Source: an uncultured Prevotellaceae bacterium (GTDB lineage Bacteria; Bacteroidota; Bacteroidia; Bacteroidales; Bacteroidaceae). From it: a stretch of DNA of 46,267 bases. The first letter of the stretch is position 1. The number at the start of each line of letters is the position of its first letter. The notes beneath the pieces were generated by a model. It did not search any database, had not been told where the DNA came from, and saw nothing but the letters and a program-made list of their open reading frames with translations. The translations under genes were made by a program, and so were the position numbers. The DNA lies in the NCBI GenBank assembly GCA_902800185.1, contig CADCDK010000019.1, positions 1 through 46,267 of the forward strand. The letters are read 5' to 3'. This document shows positions 14,901-24,765 of the stretch, piece by piece.

Positions 14901-17900
14901 TGTCCTCAACAGTAGGAATACCGCTCTTGAACTGCAGGTGAATGTTGACCACGTGGCGCTCGGTGACAGGTGTGATGTGCATGCCCGACTCATCGCTCTC
15001 CTCGTAGTTGTATTCATAGACAACAGTAATAATCTTATCCTTCGAGAGGTCGAAGATGTCAGAATTACGCGATACATACAGTGTGCTGGTCTCCATAGGA
15101 ATCACACCATGAATGGTGAAGTTCTTCTGCTTGTTGGTTAAGGAACCGTAATCAGCTTCATTGATGACTTCGCCAATTGGATGGTTAGACCAGGCCTCAC
15201 GGCAATAGTAGAACGTCTTTCCTGCATCGTCGGCGGTAAACGAAACTATATCTATCTTGGCTGCCCTGGTTTCATCGTTCAGGCTGGCGTAGGTATTGCT
15301 GCTGATGACGGTTCCTACAGGATATGGCGTCTCACCCACGATGAAGAAATCCTTAACGACATAGTAGTCACCGGCCGCAGATACACCGATAGGAGCATAG
15401 TGACGCTGCTCGTTAGGTAGTGCCTCGTAGGCTTCGCGTGTATATTCCTGGTCTTTAACCAGACCATAGGCCGGATCATTCGAACCATGATATACCGCCG
15501 TGTAGTCAACAGGCTTCTCTAACGAGTAAATCATCTTATCCTTGTTGTCTTCATCGTAGCTGTTATAGCCGTCGTACTGATACTTCTGTCCTTCTGCTTT
15601 TCCGTAAGTGGGGTCGATGAGCAAGTCGAGGGCATCGTAGTTGTACGTGAAGTTGGCACGGTCAGCTTCTGACATAGAGCTCCAAGCCGTCAGGGCGCGG
15701 TAGTTCTTGGTGTTGTCGTAGTAGTCGCCACCATACATACCTGGGGTTGAGCAATAGTAGGCAGGAACCACATAGCGCGTAATCTCTTCCTTAATGGCTG
15801 CAGAGAGACTCTCATCTGCCAAGAGGGCGGCTCGCTCAGCCTTCGTCATCAGCTGGCCATTATAAATCAAAGAGGTCTTCGACAGCGTGATGCTGCTGGT
15901 ACATACGTAGGCTTCGTCTCTGTTAGATGCCATAGCAGCCCATGCAGCGTCGGAATAATCAGACTCTGCCAGCTTAGCACCAACCTGCAGGCGCTGCTCC
16001 GTACCGTCCTTCTTGGTGGTCTCGACGTAAGAGGTGACCAGGAAAGCCGGTTCGAAGGTTGCCTGACCCGTAGCAGGAATGACTTCAGAGTGAGTAGTCT
16101 TTGCAGTCTGATAAGTATCGTAAGTCTCCTTGGAGATGATGTCGCTTACCTTGAAGTCACGCTGTCCGTACAGACCGTTTGTTGTTGGCTTGTAGGTCGG
16201 ACCGTCTGTGTACTGAGCCTGCTCGTTGGCATTCTTTTTATCGTACTCGGCAATAGTTATCTTACTATCTCTGGATGATCCTGTGAGTGGTGTGTAGTAC
16301 TTGTTCCAAACAGCAGGATTATTCACGTTGTAGGTCAGAAGATAACCCGTATCATGACTGACGTTGTTGGAAGAACGGAAGACGAAGTCGAAGGGAACAT
16401 CCTTGCCTGTTGTCGTATTATGAACATACTTCACTGCCGGTGCACCCTCTTCCAATGACTTCGACAGTGCAATACTCTCGTAATACTGATAGCTTCCCTC
16501 TGTAGTGCTATTACCAGGCAACATCACTGTACCTGCAGGAATGGCTACCTCATCATCACCACTACCAATCGTACAGTCAGCGATGGTGACATACGTATCC
16601 TCGACGAACAGGTTGCGCTCAGCAGCAGGCAACAGGTACCAATCCCAATAACTGATAGGATCGTTCAGATGGTATTCTACATCCTTGATGACCAGCTTGC
16701 CTTCCGGTGTCAGTTTCTTCTGACTCTCAGTATTATAAACCGAATAGTAGGCATAGCGGTTAGGCTTCACGTTGAGCAGCTTCATCACGCCGTGTGAGGC
16801 GGCAGAGATGGTCAACGGGATATTCACCGTCTCGCTATATGCGTTAGGAGCACCTGTGTATGCAGAGATATACTGGTCATAGACATATACTGAACCCTTG
16901 ATGAACCAGTAGTGGGCAGGAACGGCATCAGTACCTTTGTACTTGGCACTCTCATCATAACAGTCATCGACGATGGTCTGTGTGCTGTGTACGAAGTTAC
17001 CGGAACTCTGCCAGGCATTCTGTGTTGCATCATCAGTTGTGTAGATAAAGCTTCGATTGCTCACAGCGCCATCGTTCAGAGTAGTCAAGGTGTTACGCGT
17101 CTTGCCGGATGGCTGTCGGTTGCCATGCACGTTCTTCGCATAGACGAAACCACCGCCGACACCAGTCTGCACGTTGATGAGGTCGAGTTCAACGACACCA
17201 GTGATATAACCCCATTCCTTTTCGCGGAGGTCATTACCGGTACTCTCTTCCGTAGTCAGCTCAAGATAGACACCTGATGCCAGTGCCACCTGGTTGTGGC
17301 TGTTACCGTTATTACGAGTCTGGTCGTTGATATGTGCCTGCTTCCATTGCTGGTAACTGGCTGTGCCGTATGAAATAGTCTGATCGTCAATCTTAATATC
17401 TGACTTATATTTACTTGCATCTACATTATCGGTTACACGCACATTATTATAATAGTTGACGTCGCTGGTCAGTGCACCTAAGAAGTTCACGTTACTGTAA
17501 ATACCAAAGTAGTTACCGTGCATTCTATGCTTAGTCTCAGTGTCACCAGCAATAGATGTCGTCTTGTTCAATGACACCTCACGCACACGGTTGATCGTGT
17601 AGTTGGTGTAATCTACTATCTCCGGCACACGGTCCTGAGCACCTTTCATCACCATACGGCTACCGAAGACACCACAGAAGTCAGCGCGCTGGATGGTATT
17701 CATGATACGACCGGCATAACGTGACACCACACCGTTAGCTACCCAATAGGCATCATTGATGGTGCCGTTAGCACCGATAATATCGGTTTGTCCAGCAAAC
17801 AATACGACCAGCTCATCCTGTGGGATAGTAGAGCCCACAGAATAGCGCGTGTGCTCATTGTCCTCACACTCCTGTACACACCTGTATTTCAACTCATAGT

Positions 17901-20900
17901 AGGCAGCCTCACGCACGGGCAGTTTTTCGTATTGTTCCAGTGTGATATCATCTGTGATATGATAATAGTCTGTACCGTAGTTGGTGATGTTCAGCTCACG
18001 ATAGCCGTCCACGAAGGTCAGGTTACCGTCACCATAGAGTCCACCCGTATGACCTGTACCAATCGTTATCAGGTCGCGGTTATAGACGTCGTTGATGGAT
18101 GCCGTAGCGTTACCAAACAATGTGGTAGCATTGGCAAACACCTGGTCGTTACCTGACGATACGTTACCGCCGGCAAAGACAGCGTTGTGGATGATAATAC
18201 CGTCAACATCCAGACAACCCCATGTGGCTGCGTCTGTGGTCTTGTCCTTTAAGGTGTTCAAGTCAGATGTAGAGACATAGTCACCGGCCTTATAGGGCTT
18301 GCCATTGATAGTGACATCCGTCAGCACCTTACAGTGTGGCTCTACCAGCACCTTGCTGTCCTCGGTCATGTATTTCTCACCACTTCCAACAGAAGTGCCA
18401 TTATCATCGGTATAAACACCGTTTTTAGACTTGAAGTAGTGGCCCTCATCGTTGTCATCATAGCGTGCTCCTAACTGCTTGCCGATGCCCAGACTGCCGT
18501 CAGGATATTCGAAGGCACTGTAGACATAACCGATATCGCCACCGCCAAAGACGTTGCCGTAACCTAAGGCTACGCCTTCCTCGGTGCCTATCTCACCACC
18601 ATAGATGTTGGCCTCGGTCTTTCCAAATACATAACCGTTGGTGTAGAGCGAACCGGTACGGCCCAGGTTATCGATACCCTTACCGCCGGCGAACACGTTA
18701 CGCTTCACCCAACCGTCATATATGCTGACCTTTGTCTTACCTGCTTTGTAGATGCCTTTCAAAGTGCGCAGCGGACTCTCGTCGTTCTCACCATAGACAT
18801 CGCCACGACCGATAGCTGCAATCTCACCACCACCGAAGACACAGTTACGCACCGTACCGCCATACACCTCAACATTGGTGATATCTACGCTACTGTTGTC
18901 GATATAACCGCCACCAAACAAGTTACCGCTGTTCTCCAGATTCGTATTCGGGATGTAATTGCCGTCGGCATCCTTCCAAGTCTCATCGACTATCTTCTCC
19001 TGATAGTAGCCTGTCCAGTCGCCATTTTTCACTTTCGTGTAAGGATAGGTCTTATCCGTCGGTTCGTCATTAAAGAACCGGTAACCGATGAAGCCGTTGT
19101 TGAGGGTGATGTTAGCAGTACCGAATACAGCACCACCTTCTCCTCCTCCGTAGGCATTACGTTCAATAACAGGGATACCATCCGTAAGAGTAGTACCGTC
19201 TAACTTACCAATAATGACGTGAGTCTCACCCGGAATATCAGCAGCATAAGAAGCATCTATTTTTCCTGCATGCTCGCCAACACTACCTCGCCAGCCGCCG
19301 CCATAGACGTTTCGCACCTGTCCTCCTTCGATATAGGCTGTACTGCTGGCTGTGAAGCCCTCAATATGTTTGCCATTGTAGTCAAAACCGGCAGATGTAA
19401 CACGCAGGGAATCTCTTACTGCTCCACTAGTACCTGCAGCATAAAGGTCCTTGACAACAGTTCCACCCAGCAGATCGATATAGGTATTTCCATATACGTC
19501 ACCACTACCGAGAATACCGCGGCCCACCTTTTCAGAGTCGCCCATACCACCACCGTAAGCATAGTTCCAAACGGTAGCACCTTCATAGATGTGGACATTA
19601 GTGTGATATCGTCCTCCCAAGCGAGTAGGATGGACCAGGGTCTCGTGGCTAAGACCACACTCATTGTATCCTGGCATCGACAAATCGAGTGTCAGTTCTT
19701 CCTTAGCCCATTTCAACAATGACTTGCGGTTGATGACCTTTCCGTTGTGACCACCGCCATAAACCTCATAGACCTGTGCGCCACGCTCCAAGTTTACCTC
19801 AGTATATTGTGCCCATGTATCCTCACCAAAGCCTGCACCATAGACCGTCGACATCAGCTTAGAACCTGTTTTGGGGTCTGTCTGTCCGTTATAGACGGGG
19901 ACGTCAATGTTGACCTGAGCGTAGAGCGTACGGTCTGCATTGTTGTTACCACCATAGATATTGCCGCGCACGGTGGCTTCCGCACTATGATAGTTCACAT
20001 GCGACTCGTAAACGTCACAAGGATAGAGAGGATCATCACCATAAGCGCCACCGAAAAGACTATTTACACTGACGGTTGAAGTGTTAGGCACGTTCAGCAA
20101 GGTGCGCCGCGTAAAGCCCTCAGCAAAGCTGCCGCCATAGATGTTGCTGACGGTACCTCTGAAGAGGTCGATGATAGCTGAGTAACGGTCTGGATTGGCA
20201 GCTACGGTAGCGGAGTCGGCACGCATGCCTAACCCGCAGTTGGCACCAGCACCAAAAATGGCAACATTCTGGAATTTCGTAACGCTCTGAGGAATATCTA
20301 CCAAGATATAGCTGCGGTTCTGCATGCTGTCTACGCCAATGCCTTTTATGCTACCCTGTCCAGCACCGAATATTCTCTCCAACTCATTACGGGCATGGTT
20401 GTTAGGACGGATGTTTACGAAAGCATTATCCAGACGAGGCTTGGTAAAGCCTGGCTTTGACCTTCCTTCAGAATCGGTATATCTGCTATAGTGATCATCA
20501 GTGTAGTCATAGTCACCATAGCAACCACCAAAGATATAGCCTACACGACCCTGAATATACTCCATATAGGCAGAAGCATTGGTGACATCAGGAGTCTCTG
20601 CATTTGCGGGATTATGTAGCTTAGTCTGCAAATCAGCACTTACGCGGTCTTTGAAGCTGGTAGTGTTGTCAAGAATCTGCCCACCGAGGTCGTTACCGCC
20701 ATAGACGTGGTCACGAATCCAAGGGAATCCAAGCACATCCTTGCCCTGAGCATCCACACCATTACGACCAATATAGGTCTCGGTATGCCCAAGGATGTCT
20801 GCATTACAAGAACCGGCAAAGCTATTGAAGATACGTCCGTTACCTAAGTTGATGATGGTATTACCGGCAATGGGTGCCTCGAAGGAGCCGCCATAGATAA

Positions 20901-23658
20901 ACTCCACCTCAGCCATATCGTCACTATCTTCTGCATGTCCTCTGTAAACACCTGCCATCGAACCTTTCAGATTGACGTGACAGCTGTAGCGCGGGTCATA
21001 GGTGTATTCAAGCTCTTTAGTCGTTGCATTATAAGTTCCATTACCGATAGGACCATTCTCGCCACCACCAAACACCTGGAATACGTAACCCTTGTTGATA
21101 TTGACAGTGGTACTGCCCCATATCTCAGAGTCGCCACCATAACCGCCACCAAACACGTTGAGGGCCTTACCTAATACGTCCATACCCTGCTCGTCGAGAA
21201 GTACACCCGAGCGGCGTTCGGTAATATTATAATCGTCGTGGCCATACAGGATAGCCTCACCCTCGTTCTCCTCTACTTGGTCAAAGATGGCGAACGTTCC
21301 CTTACGGTCGACAATAGACGCATTGATGTTGATGACCACATTGCCGTTCACATGTCCTGTATTATAACAGCCGCCATAGATGTTACCACCCTTCAGTCGG
21401 CGGTTCAGGTCAGCACCGGTACTTTCTCCTGTAGGCGCATTATCTGGGTCAAAGTCCACATCTTCACCTGTTGCAGAACTGATGGTGTTCCATACCAGTC
21501 CCTTTGACTTGTCATTCGCATCCTTCCAACGCATAGGCTGAATCTTCAGACCGCCGAAGTTCAGTTCGAGCTTGTCGCCAATGGCATTATCCGGAGAGCC
21601 TGCGGGTACAGCTTCAAAATCACCGAGCAAACCGCCTAAGTATTCAGCATTAAATCCCGTGTCACCATACACATTGGCATTATTACAGCCGCCCACTACC
21701 TTGTCGTAGATAATGATCTTGTCGTTGAAATCGACAGTAATCTTTCCCGGGACGATGATGCTGCCCACATTACCACCACAGTAGAATGAACCGAACTTGG
21801 TAGTGTAGGGAATATAGTCTATCCTGTCGCCTCTATCTGTGCTCTCGAAAACCACGCTGGGCTTCACCTTCATGGCGCAGCCTTCCATGTACTTGGCAAA
21901 GACGGCAGAGTTGGTCAGGTTCATCTGACTGAATTTAGCGTCGTTATTGTCCGGGTCCTTAAACGTTCGGGCAAAGGTTCGCAGCACGCCTTCATCTCTG
22001 TCAAACGCTTCGTCGCCATTGTATTTTATCATATTCTCGCCATTGTTGCCGAGGAATACGTTGTCGATAGTCACATAGGAACCAATCTTGATGTGCGTCT
22101 GGTCGCCGGCACTTGAACCTGCGACATTCTCGCGCAGTGAAGCACTGTTACCACCCACGTAGAGGGCACCGTCGACGATAACAGGGTTTGTTTCCGTACC
22201 TCTGACGAGGATAGACACCTTCTCTGCGTTAGGGCGGAAGAGGTTGAGGGCTTCTGCCGACTGAACACCCGTGAACGTGTCGCCTGTCAAGCCCAATATA
22301 TCCTTAGGACTATAGTAGAAGTCTCCCCAACGTGGGTCGTCCTTCAGTTGGGCGTTGTCAGTATAGGCATACGAGCCATTACCGCCGCCATAGACGTTGC
22401 CGTAGATGTGGGTCATGATACCGACGGTATTACCGCCATAGACGTTACCAGAGATATCGTTACCACCATAGACATTGTTGACGTGGCCTGCCAGCACTCT
22501 GACACGAGCAGCATAACCACCAGGAATGTTATTCGGGTTATCTGAAGGATCCAGTTGGATGTCTTCGTATTTAACGGGGTTACCGTTAGCATACAACGGC
22601 CGCACATCAGCCTTACGACAACCGCCATAGACGTTGTCAACGACCATCCCTGCACCTTCTACCTGTAGCAGCAGACCTTCAGGGCTGGTCATTCGTCCTT
22701 CATTACCACCGCCATAGAGGTTACGGACTTTACCCTGCTGCAGGTTCCATCGTGGACGGATAGCCATATCGGCCTTGTTGTTACCGCCAAAGAGACGGCC
22801 TATCTGGTATTCATCACTGCTTGGATAAGAGAAGGTGGTGTTGATTCTCATGATTTCGAAGCGGTCATTGGTAAGCAGTTCACCACCACCCTCTGTTGTA
22901 ACACGGGTATCCTTGATGCTGTTGACCACCTTGCTGGGATTGTCGAGGCAAATGACCGTTTTGCCGGTGATAGTAGCATCATTGCCGCCACCGAATGCAT
23001 CGACGATAGAACCGCCCAAAAGCTCAAGATAAGTTTTATCGAGTGTCGGTGACGCTAACACATTGGGGCTGGAAGCCACCACTTCATGTGTCACTTTATC
23101 CTTGACCACCGTACCTGTGGCAGAAGTGTCATAGTCATAGTAGCCATTACCACCTCCGAAGAGCTGTCCGATGTATATAGGTATCTTATTTTTTGTATCG
23201 CTGGTCGTTTTACCATACGCATCATCACCCTCTACTGCGGCATCAATCTCTTCTTGAGTATAGTTAACAGCAGGGATTGGCGAGATGCGCACGAAGGCAT
23301 TCCAGCTGTTGTCTACGTTATTCATTCCAGCTTCAGTGCCGACCTTCGTCAGTTCAGTAGGAAAATCTGAAGAAGTACCGATGGTTCCGGCAATATCGTT
23401 ACCGCCATAGACGTAATCAATAAGGATATAGCCAGAGGCATGTTCACCATCGAGGTGTACAAAAGAAGAACCGCCAACATCAGCCATACGAGCACCAGCA
23501 AACACGGCATGCAGATTGCCGGAATATACAGTAACCTTCGAGCTTCCACCTGTTTTACCAGCATTACCGCCGCCATAGATGCTACCACCAACAGTAATCT
23601 GTGCCTGCATCAATACTGCAGACAAACAAAGTAGTAGGATGGTCGTTATCTTGCGCAT
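11965..23658 (-). CDS. Giant Gly-rich repeat surface protein (3,897 aa) with T9SS type A sorting domain
   Basis: A predicted surface adhesin or structural protein secreted by the type IX system. The ATG at 23658 gives a clean signal peptide (MRKITTILLLCLSAVLMQAQ). A TTG five codons upstream is less likely because it lies within a heptad repeat. Residues ~25-1850 carry some 30 spaced Gly motifs ([VI][YF]GGGNxG, VYGGND, IFGGCYG), alternating with short strands such as TxVNI, a solenoid-like pattern shared with the 2,933-residue protein. The middle (about 1870-3050) is less repetitive, with many short Tyr/Asp-rich segments. A GLUG-like stretch (NVFNLGVTGSF) lies near 3140. The last ~75 residues are a classic type A sorting domain: VRIVNMSGLTIATFTI, a GGVYIVRADG turn and the end IQKKFAIR. 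It begins 32 bp after the last fimbrial-type gene, so it is probably co-transcribed. In P. gingivalis the large accessory protein Mfa5 also ends the mfa cluster; similarity is only positional. Confidence 0.82.
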   Translation of the reverse strand: MRKITTILLLCLSAVLMQAQITVGGSIYGGGNAGKTGGSSKVTVYSGNLHAVFAGARMADVGGSSFVHLDGEHASGYILIDYVYGGNDIAGTIGTSSDFPTELTKVGTEAGMNNVDNSWNAFVRISPIPAVNYTQEEIDAAVEGDDAYGKTTSDTKNKIPIYIGQLFGGGNGYYDYDTSATGTVVKDKVTHEVVASSPNVLASPTLDKTYLELLGGSIVDAFGGGNDATITGKTVICLDNPSKVVNSIKDTRVTTEGGGELLTNDRFEIMRINTTFSYPSSDEYQIGRLFGGNNKADMAIRPRWNLQQGKVRNLYGGGNEGRMTSPEGLLLQVEGAGMVVDNVYGGCRKADVRPLYANGNPVKYEDIQLDPSDNPNNIPGGYAARVRVLAGHVNNVYGGNDISGNVYGGNTVGIMTHIYGNVYGGGNGSYAYTDNAQLKDDPRWGDFYYSPKDILGLTGDTFTGVQSAEALNLFRPNAEKVSILVRGTETNPVIVDGALYVGGNSASLRENVAGSSAGDQTHIKIGSYVTIDNVFLGNNGENMIKYNGDEAFDRDEGVLRTFARTFKDPDNNDAKFSQMNLTNSAVFAKYMEGCAMKVKPSVVFESTDRGDRIDYIPYTTKFGSFYCGGNVGSIIVPGKITVDFNDKIIIYDKVVGGCNNANVYGDTGFNAEYLGGLLGDFEAVPAGSPDNAIGDKLELNFGGLKIQPMRWKDANDKSKGLVWNTISSATGEDVDFDPDNAPTGESTGADLNRRLKGGNIYGGCYNTGHVNGNVVININASIVDRKGTFAIFDQVEENEGEAILYGHDDYNITERRSGVLLDEQGMDVLGKALNVFGGGYGGDSEIWGSTTVNINKGYVFQVFGGGENGPIGNGTYNATTKELEYTYDPRYSCHVNLKGSMAGVYRGHAEDSDDMAEVEFIYGGSFEAPIAGNTIINLGNGRIFNSFAGSCNADILGHTETYIGRNGVDAQGKDVLGFPWIRDHVYGGNDLGGQILDNTTSFKDRVSADLQTKLHNPANAETPDVTNASAYMEYIQGRVGYIFGGCYGDYDYTDDHYSRYTDSEGRSKPGFTKPRLDNAFVNIRPNNHARNELERIFGAGQGSIKGIGVDSMQNRSYILVDIPQSVTKFQNVAIFGAGANCGLGMRADSATVAANPDRYSAIIDLFRGTVSNIYGGSFAEGFTRRTLLNVPNTSTVSVNSLFGGAYGDDPLYPCDVYESHVNYHSAEATVRGNIYGGNNNADRTLYAQVNIDVPVYNGQTDPKTGSKLMSTVYGAGFGEDTWAQYTEVNLERGAQVYEVYGGGHNGKVINRKSLLKWAKEELTLDLSMPGYNECGLSHETLVHPTRLGGRYHTNVHIYEGATVWNYAYGGGMGDSEKVGRGILGSGDVYGNTYIDLLGGTVVKDLYAAGTSGAVRDSLRVTSAGFDYNGKHIEGFTASSTAYIEGGQVRNVYGGGWRGSVGEHAGKIDASYAADIPGETHVIIGKLDGTTLTDGIPVIERNAYGGGEGGAVFGTANITLNNGFIGYRFFNDEPTDKTYPYTKVKNGDWTGYYQEKIVDETWKDADGNYIPNTNLENSGNLFGGGYIDNSSVDITNVEVYGGTVRNCVFGGGEIAAIGRGDVYGENDESPLRTLKGIYKAGKTKVSIYDGWVKRNVFAGGKGIDNLGRTGSLYTNGYVFGKTEANIYGGEIGTEEGVALGYGNVFGGGDIGYVYSAFEYPDGSLGIGKQLGARYDDNDEGHYFKSKNGVYTDDNGTSVGSGEKYMTEDSKVLVEPHCKVLTDVTINGKPYKAGDYVSTSDLNTLKDKTTDAATWGCLDVDGIIIHNAVFAGGNVSSGNDQVFANATTLFGNATASINDVYNRDLITIGTGHTGGLYGDGNLTFVDGYRELNITNYGTDYYHITDDITLEQYEKLPVREAAYYELKYRCVQECEDNEHTRYSVGSTIPQDELVVLFAGQTDIIGANGTINDAYWVANGVVSRYAGRIMNTIQRADFCGVFGSRMVMKGAQDRVPEIVDYTNYTINRVREVSLNKTTSIAGDTETKHRMHGNYFGIYSNVNFLGALTSDVNYYNNVRVTDNVDASKYKSDIKIDDQTISYGTASYQQWKQAHINDQTRNNGNSHNQVALASGVYLELTTEESTGNDLREKEWGYITGVVELDLINVQTGVGGGFVYAKNVHGNRQPSGKTRNTLTTLNDGAVSNRSFIYTTDDATQNAWQSSGNFVHSTQTIVDDCYDESAKYKGTDAVPAHYWFIKGSVYVYDQYISAYTGAPNAYSETVNIPLTISAASHGVMKLLNVKPNRYAYYSVYNTESQKKLTPEGKLVIKDVEYHLNDPISYWDWYLLPAAERNLFVEDTYVTIADCTIGSGDDEVAIPAGTVMLPGNSTTEGSYQYYESIALSKSLEEGAPAVKYVHNTTTGKDVPFDFVFRSSNNVSHDTGYLLTYNVNNPAVWNKYYTPLTGSSRDSKITIAEYDKKNANEQAQYTDGPTYKPTTNGLYGQRDFKVSDIISKETYDTYQTAKTTHSEVIPATGQATFEPAFLVTSYVETTKKDGTEQRLQVGAKLAESDYSDAAWAAMASNRDEAYVCTSSITLSKTSLIYNGQLMTKAERAALLADESLSAAIKEEITRYVVPAYYCSTPGMYGGDYYDNTKNYRALTAWSSMSEADRANFTYNYDALDLLIDPTYGKAEGQKYQYDGYNSYDEDNKDKMIYSLEKPVDYTAVYHGSNDPAYGLVKDQEYTREAYEALPNEQRHYAPIGVSAAGDYYVVKDFFIVGETPYPVGTVISSNTYASLNDETRAAKIDIVSFTADDAGKTFYYCREAWSNHPIGEVINEADYGSLTNKQKNFTIHGVIPMETSTLYVSRNSDIFDLSKDKIITVVYEYNYEESDESGMHITPVTERHVVNIHLQFKSGIPTVEDITKPGIVLPGTGVTLRTPTVTPGAYEVTGGGWELYEKVDDAESHTNGKEYYPGSDPLYWYQDGYYVAYYALTYLGKTYSNHVPVTVANYHDLKKVMDDKENHLYVDYDLKRLKRESKIYINDYSAASQNGLDLLKDFYDLSLLTTPAAEGSLVGHKLLDEHVKGGADLEFILHSNISHTGEWTPIGETECFGGNFHGDGYTISGLDHSLFNKLCGNVFNLGVTGSFTGAGVAETGSGYVENCWISSSSTEAKTSKPVFGTPSNLTTERPYRIVNCYYQEEDDATNKYTNHTGTYGIPTRKNAQAFFNGQVAYNLNGFYLYKRYCDKKVSEGTEYKYLTMNEDGTPSEPKSAYYGSNPNLCYAGYVESRYADGDFRYADGEIPATTDDRLYTETDAQNNTTVKFAPVWPDDYIYFGQTLTYGYDAERAHQKQPARINKSLSLLAKGEQSNRVYRAPAYYGSKTMDVAHFNPMAYLVAHTKPKTASDTDLKPAYPGMTAIDFAGHNDNVWSVGTVSGEFYPPLLDDAGLTGISTNGQTPNLLVYAPAETSADGYANKQTYNVLTAHFAHEPVYSDYDTDNGTSYKRVASAIDQWGTVVGHLVQSDLTATNDHLLVDKEDFNCPISYTFGTGKRMWHQRVPDLFVDLREGWETISLPFTAELVSTQDKGEITHFYSGSRTIEGSDVKIGHEYWLRKYEGGAINPDDDKVFTATFNYPASDGETKNVTNTFLWDYYYSKNAQMDANADTYQTYYEEARNLPQYPLLATAKPYIIGFPGNTYYEFDLSGEFVARNTAATAPARLDKQAVSFVSEPGITIAVSDDELSAVPLDNYSFMPNYTSKTVTGYLMNAKGSSFSKTPVGGLAAVPFRPYFVAATNHARQHTRSILFGSNDSSFAFSEEQDPSDDSAGQGDLAFTVSRHMLSVTSSLRRETDVRIVNMSGLTIATFTIQPGETVHTNITVGGVYIVRADGGRIQKKFAIR

Positions 23659-23666
23659 TTCTATAA

Positions 23667-23694
23667 TGTTCAATGTTCAACGTTCAATGTTCAA
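23667..23694. repeat. Heptanucleotide tandem repeat (4 x TGTTCAA)
   Basis: Four 7-bp units (TGTTCAA, TGTTCAA, CGTTCAA, TGTTCAA) fill the junction between the last fimbrial-type gene and the 3,897-residue protein gene. The TGA stop of the upstream gene (23691-23693) lies within the repeat, so copy number would alter the spacing to the next start. Confidence 0.85.
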
Positions 23695-24746
23695 TCTCCG
23701 ATAGTTATCGTCGGGCTGTTCAAGTCTGGGTCAGACAGCACATAGAGGTATGTCGGGTTGACAAGCATGTTTACCAGTACCCGTTGTCCTCTGACTGCTT
23801 CCAGATTCGGTAGCTTGTTGGCAGACGTACGGTTTTGGCGTATCAGGTTGCCTTTACTGTCATACACGTCATAGGTGCTGACCAGTGTCAGGTTGTCCGA
23901 AAGGGTAGGCGCAAAATAGGCGTTGACGAGCAGAGGCGTCGTCGTGTCAAGAGCCGTACCCTCGTCGCTATTATATATCACGACATCGTCGCTGCCAACG
24001 GCTGCCGAGTAGCTGGCGCTGGCGATAGGGCTGGTCCCCGTCGTGTTGTGCGTCAGTTCTACGGTAGCATTGACACTTCCCTTGTCGGCGCTGATCTTCA
24101 TCGTCTTCAGCTTGATGGTGCGCAGCTTGGCATATTCGCCGTCTATTCTCAGGCTGAACTGGGCTGCAGCATAGAGATGATCCAACAAGAGGAAGATGCG
24201 GTAGTTCTCGTCTCCTATAGGCCAGTACCAGCTGAACTGTCCCTCCGCCAGTCCTTCGTCAGCATCCTTGACACCTGTGATGATGCAGATGTCGTCTGCC
24301 ACGACGGGTTTGATGCCGGTGATGGTCAATGTTGCAGCACCGCCAATAGTCTTCACCAGCGTACTGCCCATATCACCCGTTTTGGGCATATAGCCATAGA
24401 CAGTATAGGTTTTATCGGGTGATACGTCAAAGTACGCGTGCCATTTATTGTTAAAGGTTATCCTTTCCTCATGAGGACTTGCCCAATCGTCGGGAAGCAG
24501 CATATAGACACCCATGCTTGTTGTCCTCTCAGGGGTATATGCGGAGAAGCCTGAGGAAGGTGCTGCCCGGCGAGGCTGCTTCTTTTCCACAAACGCTGAA
24601 ACATACGACACCATTTGCACCTCCCTGCCTACGGAAGCATTATCCGTAGTCTCCGTCCGTACATCGGTATCGTCCGATGAACAGGCGGTTAGCAGTATGG
24701 CGGAGGCCATCAACAAGATGCCGATATATTTCTTGTTATTCCTCAT
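23691..24746 (-). CDS. Fimbrillin-family lipoprotein (351 aa)
   Basis: A lipoprotein signal ends at LLTACSSDD (Cys22). The body matches the general Bacteroidales fimbrillin/Mfa-like pattern: two beta-rich halves with a strand series at residues 40-170, WYWPIGDENYRIFLLLDHLYAAAQFSLRIDG in the middle, and VRGQRVLVNMLVNPTYLYVLSDPDLNSPTITIGD at the end. That C-terminus, with its conserved VxPTYLYVLSDPDL, suggests a Bacteroidales accessory subunit rather than a major shaft subunit. The gene follows the 401-residue lipoprotein gene by 19 bp and precedes the giant T9SS protein gene. I infer an accessory or tip-proximal fimbrial subunit. Confidence 0.72.
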   Translation of the reverse strand: MRNNKKYIGILLMASAILLTACSSDDTDVRTETTDNASVGREVQMVSYVSAFVEKKQPRRAAPSSGFSAYTPERTTSMGVYMLLPDDWASPHEERITFNNKWHAYFDVSPDKTYTVYGYMPKTGDMGSTLVKTIGGAATLTITGIKPVVADDICIITGVKDADEGLAEGQFSWYWPIGDENYRIFLLLDHLYAAAQFSLRIDGEYAKLRTIKLKTMKISADKGSVNATVELTHNTTGTSPIASASYSAAVGSDDVVIYNSDEGTALDTTTPLLVNAYFAPTLSDNLTLVSTYDVYDSKGNLIRQNRTSANKLPNLEAVRGQRVLVNMLVNPTYLYVLSDPDLNSPTITIGD

Positions 24747-24765
24747 TCTTTCATTTTTTTAATTG

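Noticed and set aside
1840-23658. Regularly spaced GTCTATGGCGG-type DNA as a possible CRISPR array
   Set aside because: The repeats are short, variable and keep codon phase, encoding VYGGG motifs; spacers are coding, and no cas genes are present.
1840-23658. The two giant genes as one gene split by the RAYT insertion
   Set aside because: The 3,897-residue protein has its own complete sorting domain and stop, and the 2,933-residue protein has its own signal segment and different N-terminal domains.
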